Shown one piece after another: positions 52,533 through 63,286 of a stretch of 64,000 nucleotides of DNA. Below the pieces are notes generated by a model. It saw only the letters and a program-made list of their open reading frames with translations, was not told where the DNA came from and did no database searches. How positions within the stretch are numbered: the first letter of the stretch is position 1; each line of letters begins with the position of its first letter. Position numbers and translations under genes: made by a program. Location: contig JAYNHP010000005.1 in NCBI GenBank assembly GCA_038108155.1, forward strand, positions 7,557 to 71,556, in the 5' to 3' direction. The DNA is from MED-G20 sp038108155 (GTDB taxonomy: Bacteria; Bacteroidota; Bacteroidia; Flavobacteriales_D; Parvicellaceae).

Positions 52533-55133
52533 TCAATGGCTTGAGCTCCATAGACTATTAACTTTAATTGACTTTATTAATCGATCTAGATTTTCATTTG
52601 GAAGTAAATCTATAGACACGGTCTTTTCTTGATTAGCATCTAAATCAAAATAATTTTCTGAAAAATTCAACTTGCTAGACGTCCTAATATTTACCCCTTT
52701 AGCAAAATATTTACTTTTAATTGTTACATATAATTTATTTAAAGAAGAATCTATATTAACTTCAAAAGTTATATTTGGCTTTGGAAGTTTCAACTCTTTA
52801 TTAGGTAAAAAAAAGATGTTTTTGCTCGATATAATATTTCCCTTATTTTTTAAAATTAATTTAACATACGTATCATTTTTATTTTCATTAAGTTCTTCTT
52901 CTGCTAAACTTTTAACCGTTAAAAATTCAAATGGTTTTATTTTTAATTGTTGATTCCATTTTTTTATTGGAATTTCACTATTAAAATTCAATAGCTTTAT
53001 CTCCACTTCACATTCAAGACTTTCTTTAAGATCCGATACTACTATCACATTTAAATTACTATCTAAAAACTCGTGGCTAACTATTACAGGCTTAAAAGCA
53101 TCTCTAACCTTGTAATGAAGCGCTTTCCATTTTCCATAATAATCAATACTAGACCAAGAAGCTCCGGGCCAACAGTCATTTAATTGCCAATAAAGAGAGC
53201 CCATACAGGTTGCTTTATTTCTTCTGTGTGCTTCAATTGCTGTCTGAATACCATCCGCCTGAAGAAGTTGACTTAAATATAAAAGAGATTCAAAGTCTTT
53301 TGGGTTTTTAAATTCTCTAGCCATGTATTCTTCTATAGTAGCATTCCCAATACTAGATCTCTGGTGATACTTCATCACTTCTGAATACATATCTTCATCT
53401 TTTTGTTTCGCAAATTGCTTTAAGGTTGAATATTCAGGAAACGACTGAAACCCATACTCACTCATAAATGAAGAAATTTTAGTGTTGTAGTTTTCAAAAG
53501 GCTCCTTCCCCCACCACACTCCCCAATAATGAGTATCACCTATTTTATAGGACTCTGGTATCCCCTCTTTTGCACTTGGCGAAGAGCTCCAATAGTCAGA
53601 CCAATTATTATTTCTACCATAGCCATGTTCAGGATGATTTTCATATACTACTTTAGGTAAAATATGATGAAAAAGTGTATCGTAATGGTGCCATATTTTA
53701 TCTGCAACTTTCTGTGTTTGGTCTTTTACAGCTATACTTTCCCAACCCCATCTTTTCCAAGCAGCTAAATTTTCATTATTTCCACACCAAAGAACTAATG
53801 AGGTATGCTTTTTTAGTCGGTTGTAATTATCTATGGCTTCTAATCGAACATTTTCTAAAAAGGCTGAATCTCCTGGATACATGGCGCAAGCAAACATGAA
53901 ATCTTGCCAAACCATCAGCCCCAAAGAATCACACAGTTCGTAAAACCTGTCATCTTCATAAACTCCTCCTCCCCATACACGAACCATATTCATATTGGCA
54001 TTTGCAGTGGCAATTAATAAGTTTTTATAATTGGAACTTTTTACTCTATTTAAAAAAATGTCTTGTGGAATATAATTTACCCCTTTTGCAAATGTTGGAT
54101 AACCGTTGACATTAAAAAAGAAATTTGGGGACTGGGAAGAGTCTTTTTCTTCCAAATAAATTGCTTTGAACCCTAATTTTTGTTCTGAAAATCTTATATG
54201 ATTATTGAGCCGTATTTCAGCTTTGAAGTCATATAAGTTTTGCTTTCCCATACCGTTGGGCCACCAAAGTTTGGGGCTATTTAAGGTGAAATGATGAATT
54301 GCATTTTGTTCTCCTTTAGTTAGTCTCACTTTTGAAGAAACAACTGCCGAGTCATTAATGGTAATTAGTAAAGTTGCATTTTTGTTTTCAACGGATGACT
54401 CAATTAAAACATCGGTTTTTATAAATGTGGGGCCATCAAATCCATAGCTTATATTGAAATCTTTAATTCTAAAATCGTCCCATGAGCACAGAGTTACTGG
54501 TCTCCATATGCCAGAAGTTACCAATCTTGGGCCCCAATCCCAGCCATAGTGATAGCCTGCCTTTCTAGTAAAAACACTAACTCTTTTCCCTCCTTCAACA
54601 TTACCAACTTCTGCTTGATCATTGGCAGAAACAGGGATTGTATAATTTATAGAATTGTAAAGTTCTAATCCTATCCTAATAGGTGATTCTAAAATAATTT
54701 TTAAACTATTTTCTCCTTTGTTAAGATATGGTTTTACATCAACAATATACGTTCTGTGCATATTATTAGATTGTAATATTAAAGAGTCGTTGAGGTAGAC
54801 TGAGGCATAGGTGTCCAATCCCTCAAATTTAATTTCATGATGTTGCTTTTTATACTCATTCTCTTTTAAACTAAAAGTGCTTTTATATACCCAATCTTCT
54901 TTGTCTACCCACTGTACTTTGGATTCGTTTAACCTGTAGTAGGGGTCTTTGATGATTCCATTATCCATTAAATCTGTATGGACACAACCTGGCACAGTTG
55001 CCTTATACCACTTTTTATCTCCTTTTTTTTGAAACTCCCAATTATTGTGTAATTTCTTTTCGAGAAAACCTTGAGAAAAAATAATACTCTTTAGAAAAAT
55101 AAAAATTAATAAACTAAATATTGCTCTTGCCAT
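52533..55133 (-). CDS. Exported GH2 beta-mannosidase
   Basis: An 866-aa glycoside hydrolase family 2 enzyme of the MANBA type, which removes terminal beta-mannose from oligosaccharides. Signal peptide to about residue 21; sugar-binding N-domain with NNWEFQKKGDKKWYKATVPG; catalytic TIM barrel with acid/base E454 in WCGNNENLAAW and nucleophile E559 in FMSEYGFQSFPEY; then MGSLYWQLNDCWPGASWSS, diagnostic for the subgroup. No T9SS tail or lipobox, so it should be periplasmic. It is separated from the GH5 locus by ~5 kb of other genes and read in the opposite direction; it may work with the sus system but this is inference. Confidence 0.93.
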   Translation of the reverse strand: MARAIFSLLIFIFLKSIIFSQGFLEKKLHNNWEFQKKGDKKWYKATVPGCVHTDLMDNGIIKDPYYRLNESKVQWVDKEDWVYKSTFSLKENEYKKQHHEIKFEGLDTYASVYLNDSLILQSNNMHRTYIVDVKPYLNKGENSLKIILESPIRIGLELYNSINYTIPVSANDQAEVGNVEGGKRVSVFTRKAGYHYGWDWGPRLVTSGIWRPVTLCSWDDFRIKDFNISYGFDGPTFIKTDVLIESSVENKNATLLITINDSAVVSSKVRLTKGEQNAIHHFTLNSPKLWWPNGMGKQNLYDFKAEIRLNNHIRFSEQKLGFKAIYLEEKDSSQSPNFFFNVNGYPTFAKGVNYIPQDIFLNRVKSSNYKNLLIATANANMNMVRVWGGGVYEDDRFYELCDSLGLMVWQDFMFACAMYPGDSAFLENVRLEAIDNYNRLKKHTSLVLWCGNNENLAAWKRWGWESIAVKDQTQKVADKIWHHYDTLFHHILPKVVYENHPEHGYGRNNNWSDYWSSSPSAKEGIPESYKIGDTHYWGVWWGKEPFENYNTKISSFMSEYGFQSFPEYSTLKQFAKQKDEDMYSEVMKYHQRSSIGNATIEEYMAREFKNPKDFESLLYLSQLLQADGIQTAIEAHRRNKATCMGSLYWQLNDCWPGASWSSIDYYGKWKALHYKVRDAFKPVIVSHEFLDSNLNVIVVSDLKESLECEVEIKLLNFNSEIPIKKWNQQLKIKPFEFLTVKSLAEEELNENKNDTYVKLILKNKGNIISSKNIFFLPNKELKLPKPNITFEVNIDSSLNKLYVTIKSKYFAKGVNIRTSSKLNFSENYFDLDANQEKTVSIDLLPNENLDRLIKSIKVNSLWSSSH

Positions 55134-55209
55134 AAATAATTCTAGTGGTAGTAAATTTACTTTATTTTCAAAATTGTAAGTAGCTATATAAATTACTACT
55201 TAATAAGAA

Positions 55210-55217
55210 TAGTTTTG
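55210..55217 (+). promoter_or_regulatory. Possible -7 box (TAGTTTTG) upstream of the macroglobulin gene
   Basis: An exact TAnnTTTG match, 72 bp before the ATG at 55290, in the 156-bp region shared with the divergent beta-mannosidase gene. No -33 TTG at proper distance, so support is modest. Confidence 0.35.
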
Positions 55218-55289
55218 AATACGCATAAAAAGTTATAATTTAAGTAACTTTACTAACAACAAGAAAACAATAAATCACAAACCCTTTCA

Positions 55290-58200
55290 ATGAAAATATT
55301 TAAATCCTCCATTTTATTAGTTGCAATTTTTTCTTCAGTTGTAATTATAAATAGTTGCTCCAATAAAAAAATTAATACTCCCAAAAGTCAATTTACAGAA
55401 CTAATTTCTGGATATTCTGCTGGAGTATTATCTAATAACAACTCTATTACCGTAAAGTTTATGGACCCTGTTTCTTTAGACCTTAGAGAAGAATCGGTAA
55501 ATAAAGAGTTGTTTTTGGTAAGCCCTTATGTAAAAGGAGTAAATAACTGGGTAGATGAAACTACATTGGAATATATTCCTAATGAATTATTAGCCTCTGG
55601 AAGCGAGTTTGATGTTACCTTTTTTGTAGATAAACTTTTTAAAAATTCCAATTTGCCAGATTTTAATTTCAGTTTTATTACTTTACAACAGGCTGTTTTT
55701 ACAGAGTTTATAGGCATACAACAGGCCAATGAAAATGACTACGAAGACGTGGTTTATAATGGTGTAATTAAAACTGCAGATTACGCAGACTTGGATAAAG
55801 TTCAATCGGTTTTAAAAGCAACTCAAAATGGTAGACCGTTAGAAATAAAATGGGAAACAGCAGAAAGTGAAAATAAATTTCGTTACTGTATAAAAGGAAT
55901 TAAAAGATCTGCTAAAGAAAGTACATTTCAAATTTCTTGGGATGGCAAAAATATTGGTGGTGAAAATAACGGTAATAAAACAATTACTATACCTGCTTTA
56001 GACGATTTCAAACTTATTGACTACACCATTAACAACCACCCAAATCAAGAAATAATCCTTCATTTTTCAGACCCTATTAAGAAAAATCAAAATCTAAATG
56101 GATTAATAACATTAGATAAGTTCAATGGGAAGTTTAAATTTTCAATTGAAGGAAATGACATCCATGTATATGGCAATAGTGCATTTATTGGAAACAATTT
56201 AATAACTGTTGGACAACAAATTCAAAATTCTAAAGGTAAATCACTAGAAAAAACATTTGCCAAACAAGTAGTTTTTGAAAACATAAAACCCGGTATAGAA
56301 CAAGTTGGTCAAGGTGTTATTTTACCATCTACAGATGGTTTAATCTTTCCTTTTAAGGCGGTTAGCCTAAGAGCGGTTAACGTAAAAATTATAAGAATTT
56401 TTGAAAAAAATATAGCGCAGTTTTTTCAAAACAACCAATACAATGGCTACTCAGAAATTAATCGTGTAGGAAATATTGTTTTTAAAAAACCAATTGACTT
56501 GGTTAGTAAAGAACCTATTGATTATAGCAAATGGAATACCTTCTCTCTAGACCTTGCTTCTATGATTGATGTAGAAAAAGGGGCTATTTACAGAGTAGTA
56601 ATTAGTTTTGATAAGAGCCAATCTTTGTATCAATGCAAGGAGGACAACGGAGATGAAAACTCCACAGAGTACAAACTAAATGACCAAGATTTAAGAACTT
56701 TTGACCAGCCTGGACAGTACTACAGCGATATTGACTACAGATATTCTTATAATTATTGGAGTGAAAAAGACAACCCTTGTAAAAATGCATATTTTCAAAA
56801 TAGAAATAGAATAATAGCTACCAATGTTCTAGCATCTGACCTAGGGATAATAGCTAAAAATGCTGAAGGAAATTCATTAAACGCCTATATTACAGACTTA
56901 AAAACAACTGACCCTTTAAGCGGTGTTTCTGTAGAAATATTTGACTACCAAAACCAATTAATTGGCGTTTCAAATACCGATGAAAATGGAATGGTGGAAA
57001 TCGATATTACCAAAAAGCCTTTTCTTCTTGTTGCAAAAATGGGAGAAGAGAGAGGCTACTTGAAATTAGACGATGGTAATTCTCTTTCCTTGAGCATGTT
57101 TAATGTAAGCGGTCAACGACTAAAAAAAGGTGTTAAGGGCTTTATCTATGGAGAAAGAGGAGTCTGGAGGCCTGGAGATTCACTTTTTCTATCCTTTATC
57201 TTGGAAGATAAAAATCAACTGCTGCCAGCCGATCAGCCTGTGGTTTTCGAATTATTTGGACCGGATAATAAGGTGAGAAATAAAAAAGTTCGTACCCATA
57301 GTATCAATGGGTTTTATGACTTTAGGACAGCAACAGAAAGTAGTGACAAAACTGGTAATTGGAGAGCCCAAGTAACTGTTGGAGGATCTGTCTTTAGCCA
57401 AATTGTTAAAGTGGAAACTGTAAAACCTAATAGACTTAAGATAAAAGTAGATTTTAAAGGAAAAAAAATAATTAATTACGAAGACAAAAAAGAAGGTAAT
57501 ATACAAGTAAATTGGCTCCATGGAGCAACTGCTAAAAACCTAAAAACAAATGTTCAAATGAGCCTAACTAGCGGCAGAACTTCATTTGAAGATTTTAGCA
57601 GTTATATTTTTGACGATCCTTCCAAAAACTTTAGTTCCAATAACCAAACCGTTTTCGATGGATTCACAAATGAAAAAGGACATGTTTCATTTAATCCTAA
57701 AATAAATGTCAATTCAAATGCTCCTGGAATGTTAAAAGCTAATTTTAATACTCGTGTATTTGAAGAAGGTGGAGACTTTAGTGTAGACAATTTCTCTATT
57801 CAATATTCTCCTTTTATTAGTTACGTTGGCGTAAAAGTTCCCGAAGGAAAAGGATGGAATGGAGCAATTTATTCCAACGAAAAAAACCTAATCCCTATTG
57901 TTACAGTTGATAAAGATGGCAATCCAATTGACAGAGATAATCTTTTGGTGGAGGTGTTTGATATTAGGTGGCGATGGTGGTGGGAAAGAAGCAATTACAA
58001 CGATCTTGCAAGTTATGTTTCCAACAGAAGCCAGAATCTAATTTATAGTGGAACGGTAAGTACTAGAAATGGAAAAGCAAATTATCCTTTAGAGTTTAAA
58101 AAAAACCTGTATGGAAGAAAGTTAATCAAAATTACTGATCCTAATTCTGGACATAGTACTGGAAAAATATTCTATGTAACCTACAGCGGATGGTGGAACA

Positions 58201-60875
58201 GAGGCGGTGGAGACAATAGCGCTGGTGCAGAAATGTTGTCTTTTTCCTTAGACAAAAAGTCTTATGAAGTAGGAGATGAAGTAGAAGTGAAAATACCAGA
58301 ATTTCAAGTTGGAAGAGCTTTAATAAGCATAGAATCTGCTTCGGGAGTTGTAAATAGTTTTTGGGCAGATAGTGAAGATTCAAAAAACGGAATCAGTTTT
58401 GAAGCAACTCCAGAAATGAGTCCAAATGTATATGTTCATATTGCAATGATTCAGCCACATAGCAGCACGGAGAATGATCTTCCAATGCGATTGTATGGAG
58501 TTGAATCTATTAAAGTTGTTAATTCTGAAACTATTCTACAGCCGGTAGTAGAAATGCCAAAAGAAATAGAACCAGAATCTGACTTTAAAATCAATGTAAG
58601 TGAAATTAAAGGAAAATCCATGACCTATACAATTGCAGTTGTGGATGAAGGTTTGTTGGACTTGACTGGATTTAAAACTCCAAAGCCATGGAATTACTTT
58701 TATGCAAAAGAAGCTCTTGGCGTAAAAACGTGGGATATGTACAAATACGTAATTAGCGCTAATAAAGGAGAAATGGCTGGTCTTTTAGCTATTGGTGGTG
58801 ATGAGCAAGCAAAGGAAAAAGAAAGCTCTAAAGTAAACAGGTTCAAGCCGGTGGTAATGTATTTAGGCCCTTTTATTTTAGATGAAAATTCTGAAAATGA
58901 ACACACCATACGAATGCCTAATTATGTAGGTTCAGTAAGGACAATGGTAATAGCTGGACAAGATAATAGCTACGGGGCTGCAGAAGTTACTACCCCTGTA
59001 AGAAAACCATTAATGGTTTTGGCAACCTTGCCAAGAGTAATTAGCCCTGGAGAAAGTGTCGCTCTTCCTGTGAATGTTTTCGCTATGGACCCTAGTATAA
59101 AAAATGTTAAGGTAGAAATTAAAACCAATGATCTTTTGGTAAATAATGGCGAGAAATCTAAGACTGTCGAGTTTAGTGAAGTTGGTGATCAAGTGGTGAA
59201 TTTCTCTTTAATTGTTCCGGAAAAAACTGGAAAAGCAACCGCAGAAGTGACCGTTAGTTCCGGAAAACATACTGCAAAGCATAATATCGAATTATTGGTT
59301 AGAACTCCCAATCCTGAAGTGGATGAATTTCAATTAACTGCTTTAGAGAAGGGGCAGAGCTGGAGTATGGACTACTCTCCTATTGGAATATATGGAACAA
59401 ATTCTGGATCTATTGAAGTTTCCTCTGTTCCTCCTTTAGATCTTGACAAAAGGTTGAAATATTTAATTAGATATCCTCATGGATGCATAGAACAAACTAC
59501 ATCTTCGGTCTTCCCGCAATTGTATTTGTCTCAGGTAATGGATTTAAAAGAAGAAGAACTAAATAAGTTGGAATCCAATGTTAAAGCAGGAATTAAAAGA
59601 TTAAAAACTTTTCAAGTATCCAATGGTGGATTTTCTTATTGGCCTGGGGAATCTTCAGCATCTAGTTGGGGAACCAACTATGGTGGGCATTTTTTAATTG
59701 AAGCTAAAATAAAAGGGTATGCCGTCCCCGAAGGATTAATAAAAGGAATTTTAAAATACCAAAAGAAGCAAGCCAATAATTGGAAAAGAAATGGAAGTGT
59801 TTACAGGCACCCTCATGGAAAAGAATCTGATGAATTAATTCAGGCATATAGACTATACACACTTGCACTAGCTGAAAAACCAGCTTTAGGAGCAATGAAT
59901 AGGATGAAAGAGATGGGAAATATCTCTAATATTGCTCTGTGGAGACTAGCTGGTGCTTATGCTCTTATTGGTAAAGAAAAAATTGCCAATGATATTATTG
60001 CAAAGCTTAATACAGATATTAAGCCCTACCAAGAAATGCGTTATTCCTATGGAAGCGGGTTGAGAGACCAAGCAATGATTCTAGAAATATTGACCCTTCA
60101 AGGAGATAAAATTACGGGTAAAAGGTTATTTGATGCAATAGCAAAACAATTAAGCTCTAATAGCTGGTATAATACCCAAACTACTGCTTACTCTTTACTA
60201 GGGCTAAGTAAGTTTATCGGAAACATCTCTCAAGATGGATTAAATTATGAGTTAGTTAACAATGGTGCTAAAATAAAAGTGTTAAGTGAAATGCCTATTC
60301 ATAAAGATGATTTAGCTTTTGGTAAAGAAAACAACCAGCTTAAAATTACCAATAATGGGAGCGACATTATTTTTATAAAAGTAAAAAATACAGGAGTTCC
60401 ATTAAAAGGTAACATAACTGAAGATGAAAATAATCTTTCTATGACTATAAAGTATATAAATATGAAAGGTGAAAAAATAAGTCCTTATGTTTTAGAACAA
60501 GGAACTGATTTTATGGCAGAAGTGGTAATTAAAAACACTTCTTATTTTGATCTTCACCAGCTGGCATTATCACAAATGTTCCCATCTGGTTGGGAAATAA
60601 GAAATACTAGAATGGACAATGTATCTTCATCTCATCTTAAAGACCATCCAGATTATCAGGATTTTAGAGACGACCGTGTTTACAGTTATTTCAACCTGTC
60701 TAAAGGGCAAACAAAAACATTCAGAATTATTCTTAATGCCAGCTACATGGGAGAATTTTTCTTGCCAATAACCTATTGCGAAGCTATGTATGACAATGAA
60801 TATTTTTCTAGAAAAGCTGGCGGAGTAGTCAAGGTCATAAGATCTGGAGGAGAATTAACTACCGTTGGAGAATAA
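55290..60875 (+). CDS. Bacterial alpha-2-macroglobulin lipoprotein with thioester
   Basis: An 1861-aa giant periplasmic protease inhibitor (YfhM/ECAM-like). Lipobox IINSC (C23); a series of macroglobulin domains through the first ~1100 residues; a MG domain start near VKGFIYGERGVWRPGDSLFL; and the A2M core (IAVVDEGLLDLTGFKTP, TTPVRKPLMVLATLPRV). The thioester motif is intact in YPHGCIEQTTSS (C1399 to Q1402), so it can trap proteases covalently. A helical thioester domain and a C-terminal MG domain follow. It is encoded with pbpC, a conserved pair in which the inhibitor protects and PBP1C is thought to repair the wall after breach. Confidence 0.95.
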   Translation: MKIFKSSILLVAIFSSVVIINSCSNKKINTPKSQFTELISGYSAGVLSNNNSITVKFMDPVSLDLREESVNKELFLVSPYVKGVNNWVDETTLEYIPNELLASGSEFDVTFFVDKLFKNSNLPDFNFSFITLQQAVFTEFIGIQQANENDYEDVVYNGVIKTADYADLDKVQSVLKATQNGRPLEIKWETAESENKFRYCIKGIKRSAKESTFQISWDGKNIGGENNGNKTITIPALDDFKLIDYTINNHPNQEIILHFSDPIKKNQNLNGLITLDKFNGKFKFSIEGNDIHVYGNSAFIGNNLITVGQQIQNSKGKSLEKTFAKQVVFENIKPGIEQVGQGVILPSTDGLIFPFKAVSLRAVNVKIIRIFEKNIAQFFQNNQYNGYSEINRVGNIVFKKPIDLVSKEPIDYSKWNTFSLDLASMIDVEKGAIYRVVISFDKSQSLYQCKEDNGDENSTEYKLNDQDLRTFDQPGQYYSDIDYRYSYNYWSEKDNPCKNAYFQNRNRIIATNVLASDLGIIAKNAEGNSLNAYITDLKTTDPLSGVSVEIFDYQNQLIGVSNTDENGMVEIDITKKPFLLVAKMGEERGYLKLDDGNSLSLSMFNVSGQRLKKGVKGFIYGERGVWRPGDSLFLSFILEDKNQLLPADQPVVFELFGPDNKVRNKKVRTHSINGFYDFRTATESSDKTGNWRAQVTVGGSVFSQIVKVETVKPNRLKIKVDFKGKKIINYEDKKEGNIQVNWLHGATAKNLKTNVQMSLTSGRTSFEDFSSYIFDDPSKNFSSNNQTVFDGFTNEKGHVSFNPKINVNSNAPGMLKANFNTRVFEEGGDFSVDNFSIQYSPFISYVGVKVPEGKGWNGAIYSNEKNLIPIVTVDKDGNPIDRDNLLVEVFDIRWRWWWERSNYNDLASYVSNRSQNLIYSGTVSTRNGKANYPLEFKKNLYGRKLIKITDPNSGHSTGKIFYVTYSGWWNRGGGDNSAGAEMLSFSLDKKSYEVGDEVEVKIPEFQVGRALISIESASGVVNSFWADSEDSKNGISFEATPEMSPNVYVHIAMIQPHSSTENDLPMRLYGVESIKVVNSETILQPVVEMPKEIEPESDFKINVSEIKGKSMTYTIAVVDEGLLDLTGFKTPKPWNYFYAKEALGVKTWDMYKYVISANKGEMAGLLAIGGDEQAKEKESSKVNRFKPVVMYLGPFILDENSENEHTIRMPNYVGSVRTMVIAGQDNSYGAAEVTTPVRKPLMVLATLPRVISPGESVALPVNVFAMDPSIKNVKVEIKTNDLLVNNGEKSKTVEFSEVGDQVVNFSLIVPEKTGKATAEVTVSSGKHTAKHNIELLVRTPNPEVDEFQLTALEKGQSWSMDYSPIGIYGTNSGSIEVSSVPPLDLDKRLKYLIRYPHGCIEQTTSSVFPQLYLSQVMDLKEEELNKLESNVKAGIKRLKTFQVSNGGFSYWPGESSASSWGTNYGGHFLIEAKIKGYAVPEGLIKGILKYQKKQANNWKRNGSVYRHPHGKESDELIQAYRLYTLALAEKPALGAMNRMKEMGNISNIALWRLAGAYALIGKEKIANDIIAKLNTDIKPYQEMRYSYGSGLRDQAMILEILTLQGDKITGKRLFDAIAKQLSSNSWYNTQTTAYSLLGLSKFIGNISQDGLNYELVNNGAKIKVLSEMPIHKDDLAFGKENNQLKITNNGSDIIFIKVKNTGVPLKGNITEDENNLSMTIKYINMKGEKISPYVLEQGTDFMAEVVIKNTSYFDLHQLALSQMFPSGWEIRNTRMDNVSSSHLKDHPDYQDFRDDRVYSYFNLSKGQTKTFRIILNASYMGEFFLPITYCEAMYDNEYFSRKAGGVVKVIRSGGELTTVGE

Positions 60876-63189
60876 AATCACAAAAAAATATTCAAATAAA
60901 AAAATTAAATATCTCGGTTTTTTTATCGTTTTTATTGGGTTTGTGTTCTGGGTAATATTACCAGAAGGAGATTTGATAAAACCCTATTCGACTGTTGTCG
61001 AGGATAAAAATGGAGAATTACTTTCTGCAACCATAGCTAACGATGGACAATGGCGGTTTCCCCCCTCAGATAGTATTCCTTATAAGTTTAGAACAGCAAT
61101 TAGATTATTTGAAGATGAATACTTTAATTATCATCCTGGGTTTAATCCTTTATCTCTTTTAAGAGCTTTCCGACAAAACTGGCAATCTGTAAAGGTGAAA
61201 AGTGGTGGAAGCACCATTACCATGCAGCTTATTAGAATATCCAGGAGAAAACAAAGGACCTATTGGCAGAAAGTAATAGAACTAGTTCTAGCTTTAAAAA
61301 TAGAGATACAGTACTCTAAAAAAGAAATATTCTCTCTATATGCAGCCAATGCTCCATTCGGAGGAAATGTTGTTGGGTTAGAGGCTGCAAGTTGGAGATA
61401 TTATGGAAGGTCTCCACACCTATTATCATGGGCTGAAGCAGCAACATTGGCTGTTTTGCCAAATGCTCCTTCTCTTATTTATCCAGGTAAAAATCAAATT
61501 AAATTATTGAAAAAAAGAAACTTTTTACTTCAAAAACTTTACTCTAAAAATTATATTAACAAGACTCAATATAATCTATCTATAGAAGAGCCTTTGCCAC
61601 AAAAGCCACTAAAACTTCCTCAAAATGCAAATCATTTGTTACAGTTTTTAAGTGTTAGTGGGAACAAGGGAAAAAGAGTTGTGAGCACAGTTAAAAGAGA
61701 TTTACAATTGAAAGTAAATGAAATTGGAGAACAATACTACAAGCAATATTCTCATGAACAAATAGACAACCTAGCGATTTTAGTTCTTGGTGTTAAAAAT
61801 GGAGAAGTCTTAGCTTATATGGGAAACAGTAATTGTCCATCTAGCAATTGTGGGGGGAAAATAGATTTAGTTCAATCTAAAAGAAGCTCAGGCAGCACTT
61901 TAAAGCCTTTTTTATATGGCTTTTCGATTGAAGAAGGGCAGTTGTTTCCAAACACATTAATTAAAGATGTGCCAACAAAAATTGCAGAATACCAACCTGA
62001 AAATTTTAATCGTAAGTACGATGGGGCAGTTACAGCCAAATCAGCTTTATACAGGTCTTTAAATGTTCCATCAGTAAGGCTTTTACAAGATTATGGACTA
62101 GAGAAGTTTCATTCTCGCCTAAAATATTTAGGGTTTAAAAGCATAAACAAAGGTCCTGATCATTATGGACTAACCCTAATTTTAGGAGGAGCAGAATGTA
62201 CACTTTGGGAGCTTTGCAATGCTTACTATCTATTGGCAAAAAAAGCAAATAACGAAGAAATAATAAATTTAAAATCGATAAGTAGCCAAGAGCAAAGTCT
62301 TATAAAATACCCTTTTCTTTCTGCAGAATCTGCATTTATAACTGCTGAAATGATAACGGAAACCAAAAGACCGCTAGAACAAGGCGCATGGAAAATATTT
62401 AGCTCTGCAAGAAAAGTGGCCTGGAAAACAGGAACTAGCTTTGGACATAGAGATGCTTGGGCAATAGGAACAACTCCTGAATATATTGTTGGTGTTTGGG
62501 TAGGTAATGCGGACGGTGAAGGAAGACCAGGGCTAACTGGTGTTAAAAAAGCTGCACCTGTAATGTTTGACGTCTTTAGACTGCTTCCAGAAACCAGCTG
62601 GTTTAAAACCCCAAATAAACTAGTTCCAATTAAAACATGTAAAAAAAGTGGCTTTTTACCAACTACTTCTTGTAAAGAAACGATTACAATTATGGCTCCT
62701 GCAATGGGAATTCATCAAAAAAGTTGTCCATTTCATAAAATAATTCAATTAGACAGCACTCAAAAATTTCGAATTAATAGCAATTGTTATCCCTTGCATA
62801 AGTCCATTGAAAAATCTTGGTTTACCCTACCTGCTTTGGAGGAATGGTACTACAAGCGTGGACACCCTGACTACAAGGTCTTACCTCCTTTTTTTAATGG
62901 ATGTGAAGAAAGTAACGAAAAAATTATTGACTTTATATATCCTAAAGGAAATACTTCAGTTTTAATACCAAAAGACTTAGGGGGTAAAAAAGGACGTGCT
63001 GTTTTTCATGCAGTTCACAAAAATGAAACTGCCACTTTGTATTGGTTTTTGGATGATATTTTCGTTGGAATAACCAATAGAAATCATAAAATTGAAATTT
63101 CTCCTAAATATGGTGGAAACAGAAAAATAATAGTAGTGGACAACAATGGAAATAGGGTTGAAAAAAGTATATTTTTTATAGAAAAATAA
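60865..63189 (+). CDS. pbpC: Penicillin-binding protein 1C, TTG start
   Basis: A 774-aa bifunctional peptidoglycan synthase. N-terminal membrane helix (about 15-35); GT51 glycosyltransferase domain with catalytic E83 (LFEDEYFNYHPG) and STITMQLIR; transpeptidase domain with S344-T-L-K347, SLN at 398-400 and KTGTS at 521-525; and the PBP1C-specific C-terminal domain after about residue 670. The start must be TTG 60865, which overlaps the macroglobulin gene by 11 bp, because no ATG precedes the GT domain in frame. PBP1C has a known tie to alpha-2-macroglobulin in envelope defence. Confidence 0.94.
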   Translation: MENKITKKYSNKKIKYLGFFIVFIGFVFWVILPEGDLIKPYSTVVEDKNGELLSATIANDGQWRFPPSDSIPYKFRTAIRLFEDEYFNYHPGFNPLSLLRAFRQNWQSVKVKSGGSTITMQLIRISRRKQRTYWQKVIELVLALKIEIQYSKKEIFSLYAANAPFGGNVVGLEAASWRYYGRSPHLLSWAEAATLAVLPNAPSLIYPGKNQIKLLKKRNFLLQKLYSKNYINKTQYNLSIEEPLPQKPLKLPQNANHLLQFLSVSGNKGKRVVSTVKRDLQLKVNEIGEQYYKQYSHEQIDNLAILVLGVKNGEVLAYMGNSNCPSSNCGGKIDLVQSKRSSGSTLKPFLYGFSIEEGQLFPNTLIKDVPTKIAEYQPENFNRKYDGAVTAKSALYRSLNVPSVRLLQDYGLEKFHSRLKYLGFKSINKGPDHYGLTLILGGAECTLWELCNAYYLLAKKANNEEIINLKSISSQEQSLIKYPFLSAESAFITAEMITETKRPLEQGAWKIFSSARKVAWKTGTSFGHRDAWAIGTTPEYIVGVWVGNADGEGRPGLTGVKKAAPVMFDVFRLLPETSWFKTPNKLVPIKTCKKSGFLPTTSCKETITIMAPAMGIHQKSCPFHKIIQLDSTQKFRINSNCYPLHKSIEKSWFTLPALEEWYYKRGHPDYKVLPPFFNGCEESNEKIIDFIYPKGNTSVLIPKDLGGKKGRAVFHAVHKNETATLYWFLDDIFVGITNRNHKIEISPKYGGNRKIIVVDNNGNRVEKSIFFIEK

Positions 63190-63286
63190 AATCTCTTTCT
63201 TCTTGATTTTAAAATATTTCTAAACGCTCATATATAGCTCTAAAATAATTGTAATTTCATTTAAAATTTTAAATTCATTTCTGTTT

